NCBI RefSeq assembly: GCF_019132875.1
Contig: NZ_JAHSPF010000011.1
Location: forward strand, 1-64,000
Direction of reading: 5' to 3'
Length of the DNA stretch: 64,000 bases
Source: Erwinia phyllosphaerae
GTDB taxonomy: Bacteria; Pseudomonadota; Gammaproteobacteria; Enterobacterales; Enterobacteriaceae
Each line of letters opens with the position of its first letter. Positions within the stretch are counted from its first letter, which is position 1. Below are positions 56,910 through 64,000 of the stretch, in pieces. The position numbers and the translations under genes are program-made. Below the pieces are notes generated by a model. The model did no database searches, was not told where the DNA came from, and worked only from the letters and a program-made list of their open reading frames with translations.

Positions 56910-58454
56910 ATGCGCACGAACCAACCCGTAACACAGCAGGAATTTGTGTTTGACGATCATGCCACGCTCATGTCGACCACCGACACCAGCAGCCATATCA
57001 CCTACGCAAACGATGCTTTTATTAAAGTCAGCGGCTTTACGCCGGAAGAGATTAATGGGCAGCCTCATAACCTGGTGCGCCATCCGGATATGCCGCCAGA
57101 AGCCTTTGCCGATATGTGGACAACGCTCAGGCAGGGCGAACCGTGGAGCGCGCTGGTAAAAAACCGGCGTAAAAACGGCGATCACTACTGGGTGCGCGCT
57201 AACGCCATTCCCGTCGTGCGGCAGGGTCAGGTGCAGGGCTATATGTCCGTGCGTACTAAACCTGCGGCGCAGGAAGTTAAACAAACCGAAAAGCTTTATA
57301 AAGAATTCAATGAAGGTAAACGTACAGGCTGGCGTTTTCACAAAGGGCTGCTGGTGCGTACCGGCGTGCTGCGCTGGGCGTCGATATTTAAAACCATGCC
57401 GCTGCGCTGGCGTATCCGTTCCACGCTGATGGCGCTGTGGCCTTTGGCCGTTGGTGGCGTCTGGGCGCTGGGGCTGCCTGATTCGTCGCTGGCGATATTC
57501 AGCGCGCTGCTGGCCGTACTGCTGCTGCTGGCGTCTGGCTGGCTGGAACAGCAGATTTCCCGTCCCCTGGAGCGGTTGTGCAAACAGGCGCTGAGCGTGG
57601 CGACAGGGGCCTGCCATCAGGTTGATCAAATGGATCGCGTAGATGAAATTGGCACCACGCTGCGGGCCGTCGGCCAGCTGGGCCTGATGTTCCGCTGGCT
57701 GGTGGATGACGTCAGCGGCCAGGCGATTAACGTGCTGAGCGCCAGCGATTCTATCGCGCAGGGTAACAACGAGCTTAGCCGCCGCACCGAGCAGGCTGCG
57801 GCTAACGTGCAGCAAACCGCAGCCACCATGAACGAAATGACCGCCACGGTAAAAAGTAATACCGAGACGGCGCAGCAGGTGAACACGCTGTCTGCCAGCA
57901 CGCGCGATGCGGCGACTAAAGGCGGCATCGTCATGAAGGATATGGTCAGCATGATGGCGGAGATCGCCGACAGCTCGAAGAAGATCGCTAACATTACCAG
58001 CGTGATCGACGGGATCGCTTTCCAGACCAATATTCTGGCGTTAAACGCCGCCGTAGAAGCTGCACGTGCCGGAGAGCAGGGCAAAGGCTTTGCCGTGGTA
58101 GCGGGCGAAGTACGTAGCCTGGCGCAGCGCAGCGCAAAAGCCGCCAGCGAAATCAAAACGCTGGTTGAAAACAGCGCGCTGAAGGTAGAGTCGGGCAGCG
58201 AACATGTGAATGACGCGGGTAAAACGATGGAGAACATTGTTTCTCAGGTGCAGAACGTCACCTCGCTGATTGCGCAGATTAGCGCGGCCACTTCCGAACA
58301 GGCGACGGCGCTAAGCGAAGTCAGCCTGGCGGTAGAGGATCTGGATAACATCACACACCAGAATGCCGAAAAGGTAGAAGAAGGCGCGCAGGCGTCCGAT
58401 CGTATGACCTGGCAGGCGACGCGTCTGGTCGAAGCGATTAGCGTGTTTCGCTAA
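56910..58454 (+). CDS. Aer-like aerotaxis/energy taxis receptor
   Basis: 514 residues: PAS domain at about 10-120 ([19 protein letters not shown] and [15 protein letters not shown], the FAD-binding region in Aer), a membrane anchor at about 175-210 ([19 protein letters not shown]), HAMP-like linker, and the methyl-accepting signalling hairpin ([40 protein letters not shown]). It signals to CheA/CheW from redox state. No C-terminal NWETF tether, so it probably needs other receptors for adaptation. Driven by a FliA promoter. Confidence 0.9.
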   Translation: MRTNQPVTQQEFVFDDHATLMSTTDTSSHITYANDAFIKVSGFTPEEINGQPHNLVRHPDMPPEAFADMWTTLRQGEPWSALVKNRRKNGDHYWVRANAIPVVRQGQVQGYMSVRTKPAAQEVKQTEKLYKEFNEGKRTGWRFHKGLLVRTGVLRWASIFKTMPLRWRIRSTLMALWPLAVGGVWALGLPDSSLAIFSALLAVLLLLASGWLEQQISRPLERLCKQALSVATGACHQVDQMDRVDEIGTTLRAVGQLGLMFRWLVDDVSGQAINVLSASDSIAQGNNELSRRTEQAAANVQQTAATMNEMTATVKSNTETAQQVNTLSASTRDAATKGGIVMKDMVSMMAEIADSSKKIANITSVIDGIAFQTNILALNAAVEAARAGEQGKGFAVVAGEVRSLAQRSAKAASEIKTLVENSALKVESGSEHVNDAGKTMENIVSQVQNVTSLIAQISAATSEQATALSEVSLAVEDLDNITHQNAEKVEEGAQASDRMTWQATRLVEAISVFR

Positions 58455-58594
58455 CAGTACGGCGGGTTATGGTTGGCCACTCTGTGTCTTCCACCATAGC
58501 CCGCGCTTTTGATCGCCCTTTCAGATAAAAATTTTCTGTCCTGTCATTAGCATATAGTCGTTAAAGATCGTTCCTTTGCCCTTACTTCTGTGCT

Positions 58595-58610
58595 ATACCT
58601 TTTCAGGTAT
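58595..58610. promoter_or_regulatory. Candidate operator of the toxin-antitoxin operon
   Basis: ATACCT-TTTC-AGGTAT is a perfect palindrome overlapping a TATACC -10-like hexamer, 34 bases upstream of the toxin ATG. Fits the autoregulation expected of HigA-type antitoxins. Confidence 0.65.
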
Positions 58611-58644
58611 GGGGCGTGTGTGAATACCAGGAAAGGTACAGGAA

Positions 58645-59025
58645 ATGATTATTCAGGGAGAGAAACCGCTGATTTGGATCGGCAGTAGTAAGAAGGATCT
58701 GCTATCACTGCCAAAGAATGTGCAGCACTTTTTTGGTTTTGCGCTGGATTTTGCCCAACGCGGTGAAAAACATCCTGGTGCTAAAGTTTTGAAGGGGTTT
58801 GGCGGCGCTGGCGTATTGGAAGTGGTTGAAGATGATACAGGAGGAACTTATCGTGCGGTCTATACCGTTAAGTTTGCTGAGGCTGTCTTTGTGCTACATG
58901 CTTTTCAGAAGAAAAGTAAGCAGGGCATCGCTACGCCAAAGGAAGATATGGAAATTATCCGAAACCGTCTCAAAGTAGCTGCTGTAGTCGCACAGGAGAT
59001 AAAAAATGAAAAACAAAACCATTAA
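58645..59025 (+). CDS. HigB-type toxin (Gp49-like, DUF891)
   Basis: 126 residues of the RelE/HigB fold, phage Gp49-like branch, expected to cleave mRNA on ribosomes. Core segments GTYRAVYTVKFAEAVFVLHAFQKKSKQGIATP and an upstream KPLIWIGSSKKDLLSLP are typical. Toxin comes first, as in higBA. The end overlaps the antitoxin gene by 20 bases. AGGAAATG-like start context with GGTACAGGAA. Confidence 0.86.
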   Translation: MIIQGEKPLIWIGSSKKDLLSLPKNVQHFFGFALDFAQRGEKHPGAKVLKGFGGAGVLEVVEDDTGGTYRAVYTVKFAEAVFVLHAFQKKSKQGIATPKEDMEIIRNRLKVAAVVAQEIKNEKQNH

Positions 59026-59344
59026 CGGTATTGCCGTTGAGCACAGTTCTGGCAATGTATTTGCCGATCTTGGCCTGCGAGATGCGGACAAACTTAAAAT
59101 TAAATCCGGCCTGGCGATTGAAATTATTAAGACCATGCGTTTGCTTGATTTGTCTCAGGTAGCGGCTGGAAAACGGATGGGAATAAGCCAGGCAAAAGTG
59201 TCTAATTTACTTCGGGGAGATTTTACCAATCTGTCAGAACGTAAGCTGATGGATTGCCTTAATCGCCTGGGGTGCGATATTGAGATAGTCATTAAGCCTT
59301 CCGGTTCTGAAACGGGACAGCTAAAACTGGCCGCCGCTGAATAA
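59006..59344 (+). CDS. HigA-type XRE antitoxin
   Basis: 112 residues with a helix-turn-helix (LDLSQVAAGKRMGISQAKVSNLLRGDF) and a C-terminal KPSG-type tail. Neutralises the toxin and represses the operon. CAGGAGATAAAAA precedes its ATG inside the toxin's end. The pair is compact and complete, so it is probably active. Confidence 0.88.
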   Translation: MKNKTINGIAVEHSSGNVFADLGLRDADKLKIKSGLAIEIIKTMRLLDLSQVAAGKRMGISQAKVSNLLRGDFTNLSERKLMDCLNRLGCDIEIVIKPSGSETGQLKLAAAE

Positions 59345-59401
59345 CGTAAGTTCCCGTAAAATATGCTAACTTTTTCCGGCCTCTGTTAATCGGAAAAGCG
59401 T

Positions 59402-60175
59402 ATGTCGACCACTTTTGTTCCCTGTTTCACTACTCGTCCGCTGGTGCCGCTGGCGCACGACTACCAGCATGGCGAAAGCGAACCGCTGCACCATCACGAC
59501 TGTGCTCAGCTGCTGCATAGCCTGAGCGGTGTTATTAAGGTGACCACCGATGCGGGTAGCTGGATAGTGCCGCCGGGCCGTGGCGTCTGGCTGCCCGCCG
59601 GTGTCCGGCATGCGTTGCAGATAACAGGAAAAGTGGCGGCGCGAACGCTATTCATCGATCCGCTGGCCCGTGCCGATCTTCCCGCCAGTTGTCAGGTGGT
59701 ACAGGTCTCGCCGCTGCTGCGTGAGCTGATTGTGGCTTCGCTGGCGCTGCCGGAAAGCTATCGGCCCGCCACGCGCACCGAGCGGATTTATGAACTGATT
59801 CTGGACGAAATCCGGGTGATGAACGTGCTGCCGTTTAACCTGCCCGAGCCCAATAGCGCCCCTTTGCTGGCTTTGTGCCAGCGCATTCAGGCGGAACCCG
59901 CCGGGCGCTGGCTGCTGGAAAACAGCGCCGCGCAGCTGAATATCAGTAGTCGGACGCTGGCGCGGCGTTTTTATCAGGAAACCGGGCTGCAGTTCAGTGA
60001 CTGGGTCAGGCGCGCCCGGCTGATGGCGGCGCTGACGCGGCTGGCAGCCGGAGATTCGGTCCTGCGCGTAGCGCTGGATATGGGCTACGAAAGCCACAGC
60101 GCCTTTAGCGCTATGTTCCGCCGCATTTTAGGCGTGTCGCCCAGCGACTATTTTCCGGAAAGAGGCAGCCAGTAA
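59402..60175 (+). CDS. AraC-family regulator (NimR/cupin type)
   Basis: 257 residues: cupin domain at 1-110 (HDYQHGESEPLHHHDCAQLLH with histidines and VPPGRGVWLPAGVRHAL) and two helix-turn-helix motifs (AAQLNISSRTLARRFYQETGL, VALDMGYESHSAFSAMFRRILG). Resembles NimR-type regulators of drug or nitroimidazole efflux. Its 3' end overlaps leuA-like gene by 28 bases in convergent orientation; target unknown. Confidence 0.86.
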   Translation: MSTTFVPCFTTRPLVPLAHDYQHGESEPLHHHDCAQLLHSLSGVIKVTTDAGSWIVPPGRGVWLPAGVRHALQITGKVAARTLFIDPLARADLPASCQVVQVSPLLRELIVASLALPESYRPATRTERIYELILDEIRVMNVLPFNLPEPNSAPLLALCQRIQAEPAGRWLLENSAAQLNISSRTLARRFYQETGLQFSDWVRRARLMAALTRLAAGDSVLRVALDMGYESHSAFSAMFRRILGVSPSDYFPERGSQ

Positions 60176-61821
60176 GCAACCGCGTTGAGCAAAGCCTGTA
60201 GTGAAGCTCGCGCGACGTCGCTGTCGATGCCAACGCCCCAGCTGCTGCTGCCGTCAGGCAATATGCAGCGCAGGCAGGTGGCGCTACGGCTGTCGCTGCG
60301 CTGGCCCAGGCTGTGCTCGTGATAGTCCTGAATCGACAGCGACAGGTGAAAATGTCGGCTTAGCGCCGTAGTCGCTGCGGATAACAGACCGTTGCCTTTC
60401 CCCTCAAGCTTTTGCCGTTTGCCATGATGCACAATGTCGCCCTGAAACAGTAGCTCGCCGCCTTCGCTGCGCGTAGCGTAGTCGCTCAACTGTAAAGCGG
60501 GTGAAGCCAGGCCGTACAGCTGGCGGAACAGCTGCCAGATAGCCGCCTGGGTCATTTCGCCACCTTCGCTGTCAGCCTGCTCCTGCACGTGCAGGCTAAA
60601 ATGTTGTTGCAGCGTTCGCGGCAGTTGCAGACCATGATTTTGCTCAATCATCCACGCCGCGCCGCTTTTCCCTGACTGGCTGTTAACGCGGATAACCGCT
60701 TCGTAGCTACAGCCGATATCGGCCGGATCGATGGTCAGATAGGGCATTTCCCACAGCGCCGTGGCATTTTGCTGGCGTGCGGCGAAGCCTTTTTTAATCG
60801 CGTCCTGATGCGAGCCGGAAAAGGCGGTAAAGACCAGTTCACCAGCATAGGGATGGCGCGGATGTACCGGCAGTTGATTGCACTGTTCCACCACGTCGAC
60901 CACCTGTTTTATCTGGCTGAAATCCAGGCCAGGCGCAATGCCCTGGCTATAAAGATTCAGCGCCAGCGTCACCAGGTCGGCGTTGCCGGTACGTTCGCCG
61001 TTGCCAAACAGGCAGCCTTCAATACGATCCGCTCCGGCCAGCATCGCCAGTTCGGCACAGGCGATGCCGGTTCCGCGATCGTTATGCGGATGCACGCTAA
61101 TACAGACCTTATCGCGCACGGAAAAATGACGGCAGAAATACTCAATCTGGTCGGCATACACGTTTGGCGTATTAACTTCCACGGTCGCGGGCAAATTGAT
61201 AATCATTGGCCTGGAGGCGTCAGGTTGCCAGACAGCGGCAACGGCTTCGCAAATTTCCAGTGCAAACTCCATTTCGGTAAAACAGAAGGTTTCCGGAGAA
61301 TATTCGAACGTCCATTCCGTTTCGGGATGCGCTTCACAAAGCGTTCTGATTTGCCGCGCTGCCTTGACCGCCAGCGCAACAATCTCTTCGCGACTCTGGC
61401 AAAATACCAGCTTGCGAAACAGCGGCGCGGTGGCGTTATATAAATGCAGCGTGGCACGCTTTGCACCTTGCAATGCGCTGAAGGTTCTTTCAATGAGCTC
61501 TGTTCTGGCCTGCGTCAGCACCTGAATGGTGACATCGTCAGGGATCAGATTCTTTTCGATTAGTTCGCGGACAAAATTAAAATCGGTTTGTGAAGCGGCA
61601 GGAAATGCCACCTCAATTTCCTTAAAGCCGCACTGTAACAAAAGCTGCCAGAACGCTTTTTTACGGCCAATATCCATCGGCTCGGCCAGTGCCTGATTGC
61701 CATCGCGCAGATCGGTTGAAAGCCAGCGCGGTGCCCGGTGCAGCACGTTATCCGGCCACTGGCGGTTCGTTAATGGCTGAGGGGGAAAGGCAATATATTT
61801 TTCATTAGGTTGCAATAACAT
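60148..61821 (-). CDS. 2-isopropylmalate synthase, LeuA type 2
   Basis: 557 residues. Claisen-type enzyme joining acetyl-CoA and 2-oxoisovalerate. TDLRDGNQALAEPMD is the catalytic start with Arg-Asp, and SVHPHNDRGTG contains the metal-binding HxH. The C-terminal LeuA regulatory domain is present (FQGDIVHHGKRQKLEGKGNG). This long, mycobacterial/pseudomonad-like type differs from the canonical enterobacterial LeuA (about 520 residues in leuABCD), so it is probably a second isozyme. CAGGAGAACTGCC precedes the ATG. Confidence 0.9.
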   Translation of the reverse strand: MLLQPNEKYIAFPPQPLTNRQWPDNVLHRAPRWLSTDLRDGNQALAEPMDIGRKKAFWQLLLQCGFKEIEVAFPAASQTDFNFVRELIEKNLIPDDVTIQVLTQARTELIERTFSALQGAKRATLHLYNATAPLFRKLVFCQSREEIVALAVKAARQIRTLCEAHPETEWTFEYSPETFCFTEMEFALEICEAVAAVWQPDASRPMIINLPATVEVNTPNVYADQIEYFCRHFSVRDKVCISVHPHNDRGTGIACAELAMLAGADRIEGCLFGNGERTGNADLVTLALNLYSQGIAPGLDFSQIKQVVDVVEQCNQLPVHPRHPYAGELVFTAFSGSHQDAIKKGFAARQQNATALWEMPYLTIDPADIGCSYEAVIRVNSQSGKSGAAWMIEQNHGLQLPRTLQQHFSLHVQEQADSEGGEMTQAAIWQLFRQLYGLASPALQLSDYATRSEGGELLFQGDIVHHGKRQKLEGKGNGLLSAATTALSRHFHLSLSIQDYHEHSLGQRSDSRSATCLRCILPDGSSSWGVGIDSDVARASLQALLNAVAYWLPLSGK

Positions 61822-61916
61822 GGCAGTTCTCCTGAAGGGGGAATTGCCATTTTGTCAGGCCGGGTTGCCGCTGGCTGGCGCAAAACTGACAGCCTGTAGC
61901 GTAAAAGTGACGCCTG

Positions 61917-61944
61917 AAAAAAAAAGAGCAGGTCTTGCGACCTG
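61917..61944 (-). terminator. Attenuator-like terminator in the leuA leader
   Basis: On the minus strand GCAGGTC, loop GCAA, GACCTGC are followed by TCT and nine T. It lies about 95-120 bases upstream of the leuA start, inside its leader, so it must be readthrough-controlled rather than the end of a gene. Confidence 0.75.
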
Positions 61945-62080
61945 CCCCGTGTAACGCCCTGGTGGTGGCGAGATGAAGCTTATTCTGCTCAGAGGGTCAA
62001 ACATCGTCTGTCGGGCAAGGATAACAGCAAACGCTTTATTACACATTGCCGCAGAACGATAACCAAAACTGTATATTAAT

Positions 62081-62097
62081 TTGCAGTTGTACTGCAA
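62081..62097. promoter_or_regulatory. 17-bp palindrome at the leuA promoter
   Basis: TTGCAGTTGTACTGCAA is a perfect inverted repeat (7-bp arms) overlapping the -35 region of the minus-strand promoter; a likely operator, regulator unknown. Confidence 0.6.
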
Positions 62098-62444
62098 TCT
62101 CAAAAACAAAATGACGGGCTAATTAGGATTAATGCCGGGCCGTGACAATTATAACCCCTTATATATCACGGTACTAATTTGCCCTATTCAGATTTATCCG
62201 ATGGTTTATTGCTACTGGTCAGATCAGTAAGAGGTAAATACATGGGTGGGTTTCTTTTGGCCAAAAGATAAAAAATCCTGTTGTTTTTGCGTCTGGAAAA
62301 GTAAAAAAATATGACAGAGCCAAAGCGCCTGTTTCATTTAAATTTCTGCCCACTATCAAATCTTTTTCCTGCGCGGCCAGCTGAATAATTCGGCTACAGT
62401 TAGTGGCTCAGGCACGTCTTTTTCATCCGGGAGAGCGAAGTTTT

Positions 62445-64000
62445 ATGAGACAGTTTTTTATGCATCAGAAAAGCGATGTGGTCAGCGAAGCCATTGAAGG
62501 TACGCTGATCGCTAACCCTTATCACACCCTCAGCCTGCTTGATGCCGGGCCGGATATTCGGGTGGTGGTACGTAACGACTGGGATAAAAAGGAAGTCGCG
62601 CTGATTTCCGGCGGCGGCTCCGGCCATGAACCGGCGCACGTGGGCTTCGTCGGCAAAGGAATGCTTACCGCCGCCGTCTGCGGCGATATTTTTGCTTCGC
62701 CGAGCGTGGAGGCGGTGCTCAGCGCCATTATTAACGTTACGGGTGAAAAAGGCTGCCTGCTGATCGTTAAAAACTATACCGGCGACCGATTAAACTTCGG
62801 CCTGGCGGCAGAAAAAGCCAAAAAGCTTGGCTTTAAGGTCGAGCTGGTAATGGTCACGGACGATATCGCGCTGCCGGACAACCCTCAGCCGCGTGGCATA
62901 GCGGGAACGGCGCTGGTGCATAAAGTTGCCGGACACGCCGCCGCCAGCGGTAAATCGCTGGAAGAGGTCGCCGCCATCGCCAGTGAAGCGATAGCCGCCA
63001 CGGCCAGCATCGGTCTGGCCTTCAGCAGCTGCCACGTACCGGGAGAAAAACGGGACGAGCGCGTTAAAGAAGGGCAAAGCGAGCTGGGCATGGGCATTCA
63101 CGGCGAGCCTGGCGTCACCACGCTAAAAACGCAGGACAGTCGTGAAATCGTTTCTCTGATGGTGGAAAAACTGGCTGAGCATAACCCGCAAAAGCAAAAG
63201 GTTGCGCTGTTAATCAACAACCTTGGCGGCTTCTCCGCGCTGGAGATGGCCGTGCTGACGCGTGAGGTTTTACACTCTTCGCTGAAGGAAAACGTTGAGT
63301 TGCTGATTGGGCCAGCCACGCTGGTAAGCGCGCTGGATATGAAGGGCTTTTCGCTTTCCACGCTGCGGCTGACCGACGAGCTGACACAGGCCCTCTTGTC
63401 GCCGGTAGAGGCGAGCGGCTGGCAGCCAGCGCTGAAGGTACAGGCGAGCAAATCAGTTAAGGGCAAGAGGGCCGAGCGCCAACAAACATTTAAACCGTCG
63501 GAAAATGCCCAGGCGGCCGCCGTGGTGGCCTGCATCTGCGGCACGCTGATTGAGCTGGAAAACGAGCTTAACCAGCTGGATGCCAAAGTCGGCGACGGCG
63601 ATACCGGGTCAACTTTTGCCGCCGGGGCGAAAAAAATTCTGCAGGAGCTGGAGGCGAAAAAGCTGCCGCTAAACGAAACGGAAAGCCTGTTAACGCTAAT
63701 CGGCGAAGAGCTGGCAATAGTGATGGGCGGCTCCAGCGGCGTGCTGATGTCGATTATGTTCACCTCTGCCGGGCAGAAGCTGGAAGAGGGCGAGAAGTTG
63801 GCCGCAGCGCTGAGCTATGGCCTGGAGCGCATGCAGCATTACGGCGGCGCGCGGCCTGGCGATCGCACTATGATTGATGCGCTCGACCCCGCTTTCAGCG
63901 AGCTGGCGGCCGGAAAAAGCCTCAATGACGCAGCCGCAGCGGCCAAAGAGGGCGCGGAAAAAACGGCGCAGATGGGTAAAGCAAATGCGGGGCGCTCTTC
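62445..64000 (+). CDS. ATP-dependent dihydroxyacetone kinase (DhaK-DhaL fusion), partial
   Basis: Runs off the right edge: 518 codons seen of about 550. Phosphorylates dihydroxyacetone with ATP. The DhaK part (about 1-330) has GGGSGHEPAHVGFVG and the substrate-binding His219 in GMGIHGEPG (His220 in Citrobacter freundii). The DhaL part (from about 355) has the metal-binding aspartates in LDAKVGDGDTGSTFAAG and MGGSSGVLMSI. A single-chain, ATP-type enzyme, not the PTS-dependent DhaKLM. GGGAGAGCGAAG precedes the ATG. Lies 620 bases from the leuA-like gene, divergent. Confidence 0.93.
   Translation, partial: MRQFFMHQKSDVVSEAIEGTLIANPYHTLSLLDAGPDIRVVVRNDWDKKEVALISGGGSGHEPAHVGFVGKGMLTAAVCGDIFASPSVEAVLSAIINVTGEKGCLLIVKNYTGDRLNFGLAAEKAKKLGFKVELVMVTDDIALPDNPQPRGIAGTALVHKVAGHAAASGKSLEEVAAIASEAIAATASIGLAFSSCHVPGEKRDERVKEGQSELGMGIHGEPGVTTLKTQDSREIVSLMVEKLAEHNPQKQKVALLINNLGGFSALEMAVLTREVLHSSLKENVELLIGPATLVSALDMKGFSLSTLRLTDELTQALLSPVEASGWQPALKVQASKSVKGKRAERQQTFKPSENAQAAAVVACICGTLIELENELNQLDAKVGDGDTGSTFAAGAKKILQELEAKKLPLNETESLLTLIGEELAIVMGGSSGVLMSIMFTSAGQKLEEGEKLAAALSYGLERMQHYGGARPGDRTMIDALDPAFSELAAGKSLNDAAAAAKEGAEKTAQMGKANAGRS

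Larger units (their letters stand above)
61822..62444. promoter_or_regulatory. leuA-like leader and divergent promoter region
   Basis: 623 bases without a gene. Minus strand: a promoter (TTGCAG-N16-TATACA at about 62070-62097), a leader with a possible 5' frame (starting at 62049, MCNKAFAVILARQTMF) and the attenuator. Plus strand: AT-rich upstream DNA of the dihydroxyacetone kinase gene. No clear run of leucine codons was seen. Confidence 0.6.

Overview
The window comes from a gammaproteobacterium of the order Enterobacterales, most likely a member of the Erwiniaceae (Pantoea/Mixta/Erwinia type). The core gene order pspG-qorA-dnaB-tyrB-yjbQ-yjbR-uvrA-ssb-yjcB-soxS/soxR-ghxP-yjcE-actP-yjcH-acs-gltP follows the Escherichia coli map around 91-92 min, with lengths equal or almost equal to the E. 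coli proteins. Genus assignment is inference from protein style and gene content; no rRNA or tRNA gene is visible.

Layout. 1-460 holds an 85-bp tandem repeat and the sigma-54 promoter of pspG. 461-12929 is mostly core: qorA, dnaB, an Lrp-type regulator, a YitT protein, tyrB, azlCD, yjbQR, a YahK-type reductase and uvrA; alr, which sits between dnaB and tyrB in E. coli, is absent there. uvrA and ssb diverge over one LexA box. Between ssb (ends 13472) and yjcB (starts 30764, minus strand) lies about 17 kb of accessory DNA. It carries a lone YopT/AvrPphB-like cysteine protease gene, a fluoroacetate-dehalogenase-like hydrolase, metabolic and regulatory genes (methyltransferase/MmyB regulator, OsmC, PLP lyase, phospholipase D), VirK, several gene remnants, an IS3 remnant, and a flippase with two tandem TupA-like ATP-grasp genes. 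The soxR/soxS pair follows with a perfect SoxR box, beside a Dgc (GGDEF) gene where E. coli has the EAL gene pdeC.

From 38.1 to 44.2 kb there is a second accessory stretch: a truncated DUF943 gene, an aldo-keto reductase, an internally deleted MFS gene with its orphaned LysR regulator, the cidR/cidAB murein-hydrolase control locus, and yfaZ. The acetate block actP-yjcH-acs and gltP are core. The last part (50.6-64 kb) has a giant type Va autotransporter, an Aer-like receptor with a clear FliA promoter, a HigBA-type toxin-antitoxin pair, an AraC regulator, a second-type LeuA with an attenuator-like leader, and the start of an ATP-dependent dihydroxyacetone kinase that runs off the window.

How the genes work together: stress and repair genes (psp, uvrA/ssb, soxRS, glutathione transferase), acetate and glutamate uptake, and surface or interaction functions (autotransporter, flippase/TupA module, VirK, C58 protease) suggest a host- or plant-associated lifestyle. 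The most unusual items are the C58-like protease gene preceded by a structured non-coding stretch, the flippase plus duplicated TupA ATP-grasp module, and the 85-bp tandem repeat next to pspG.
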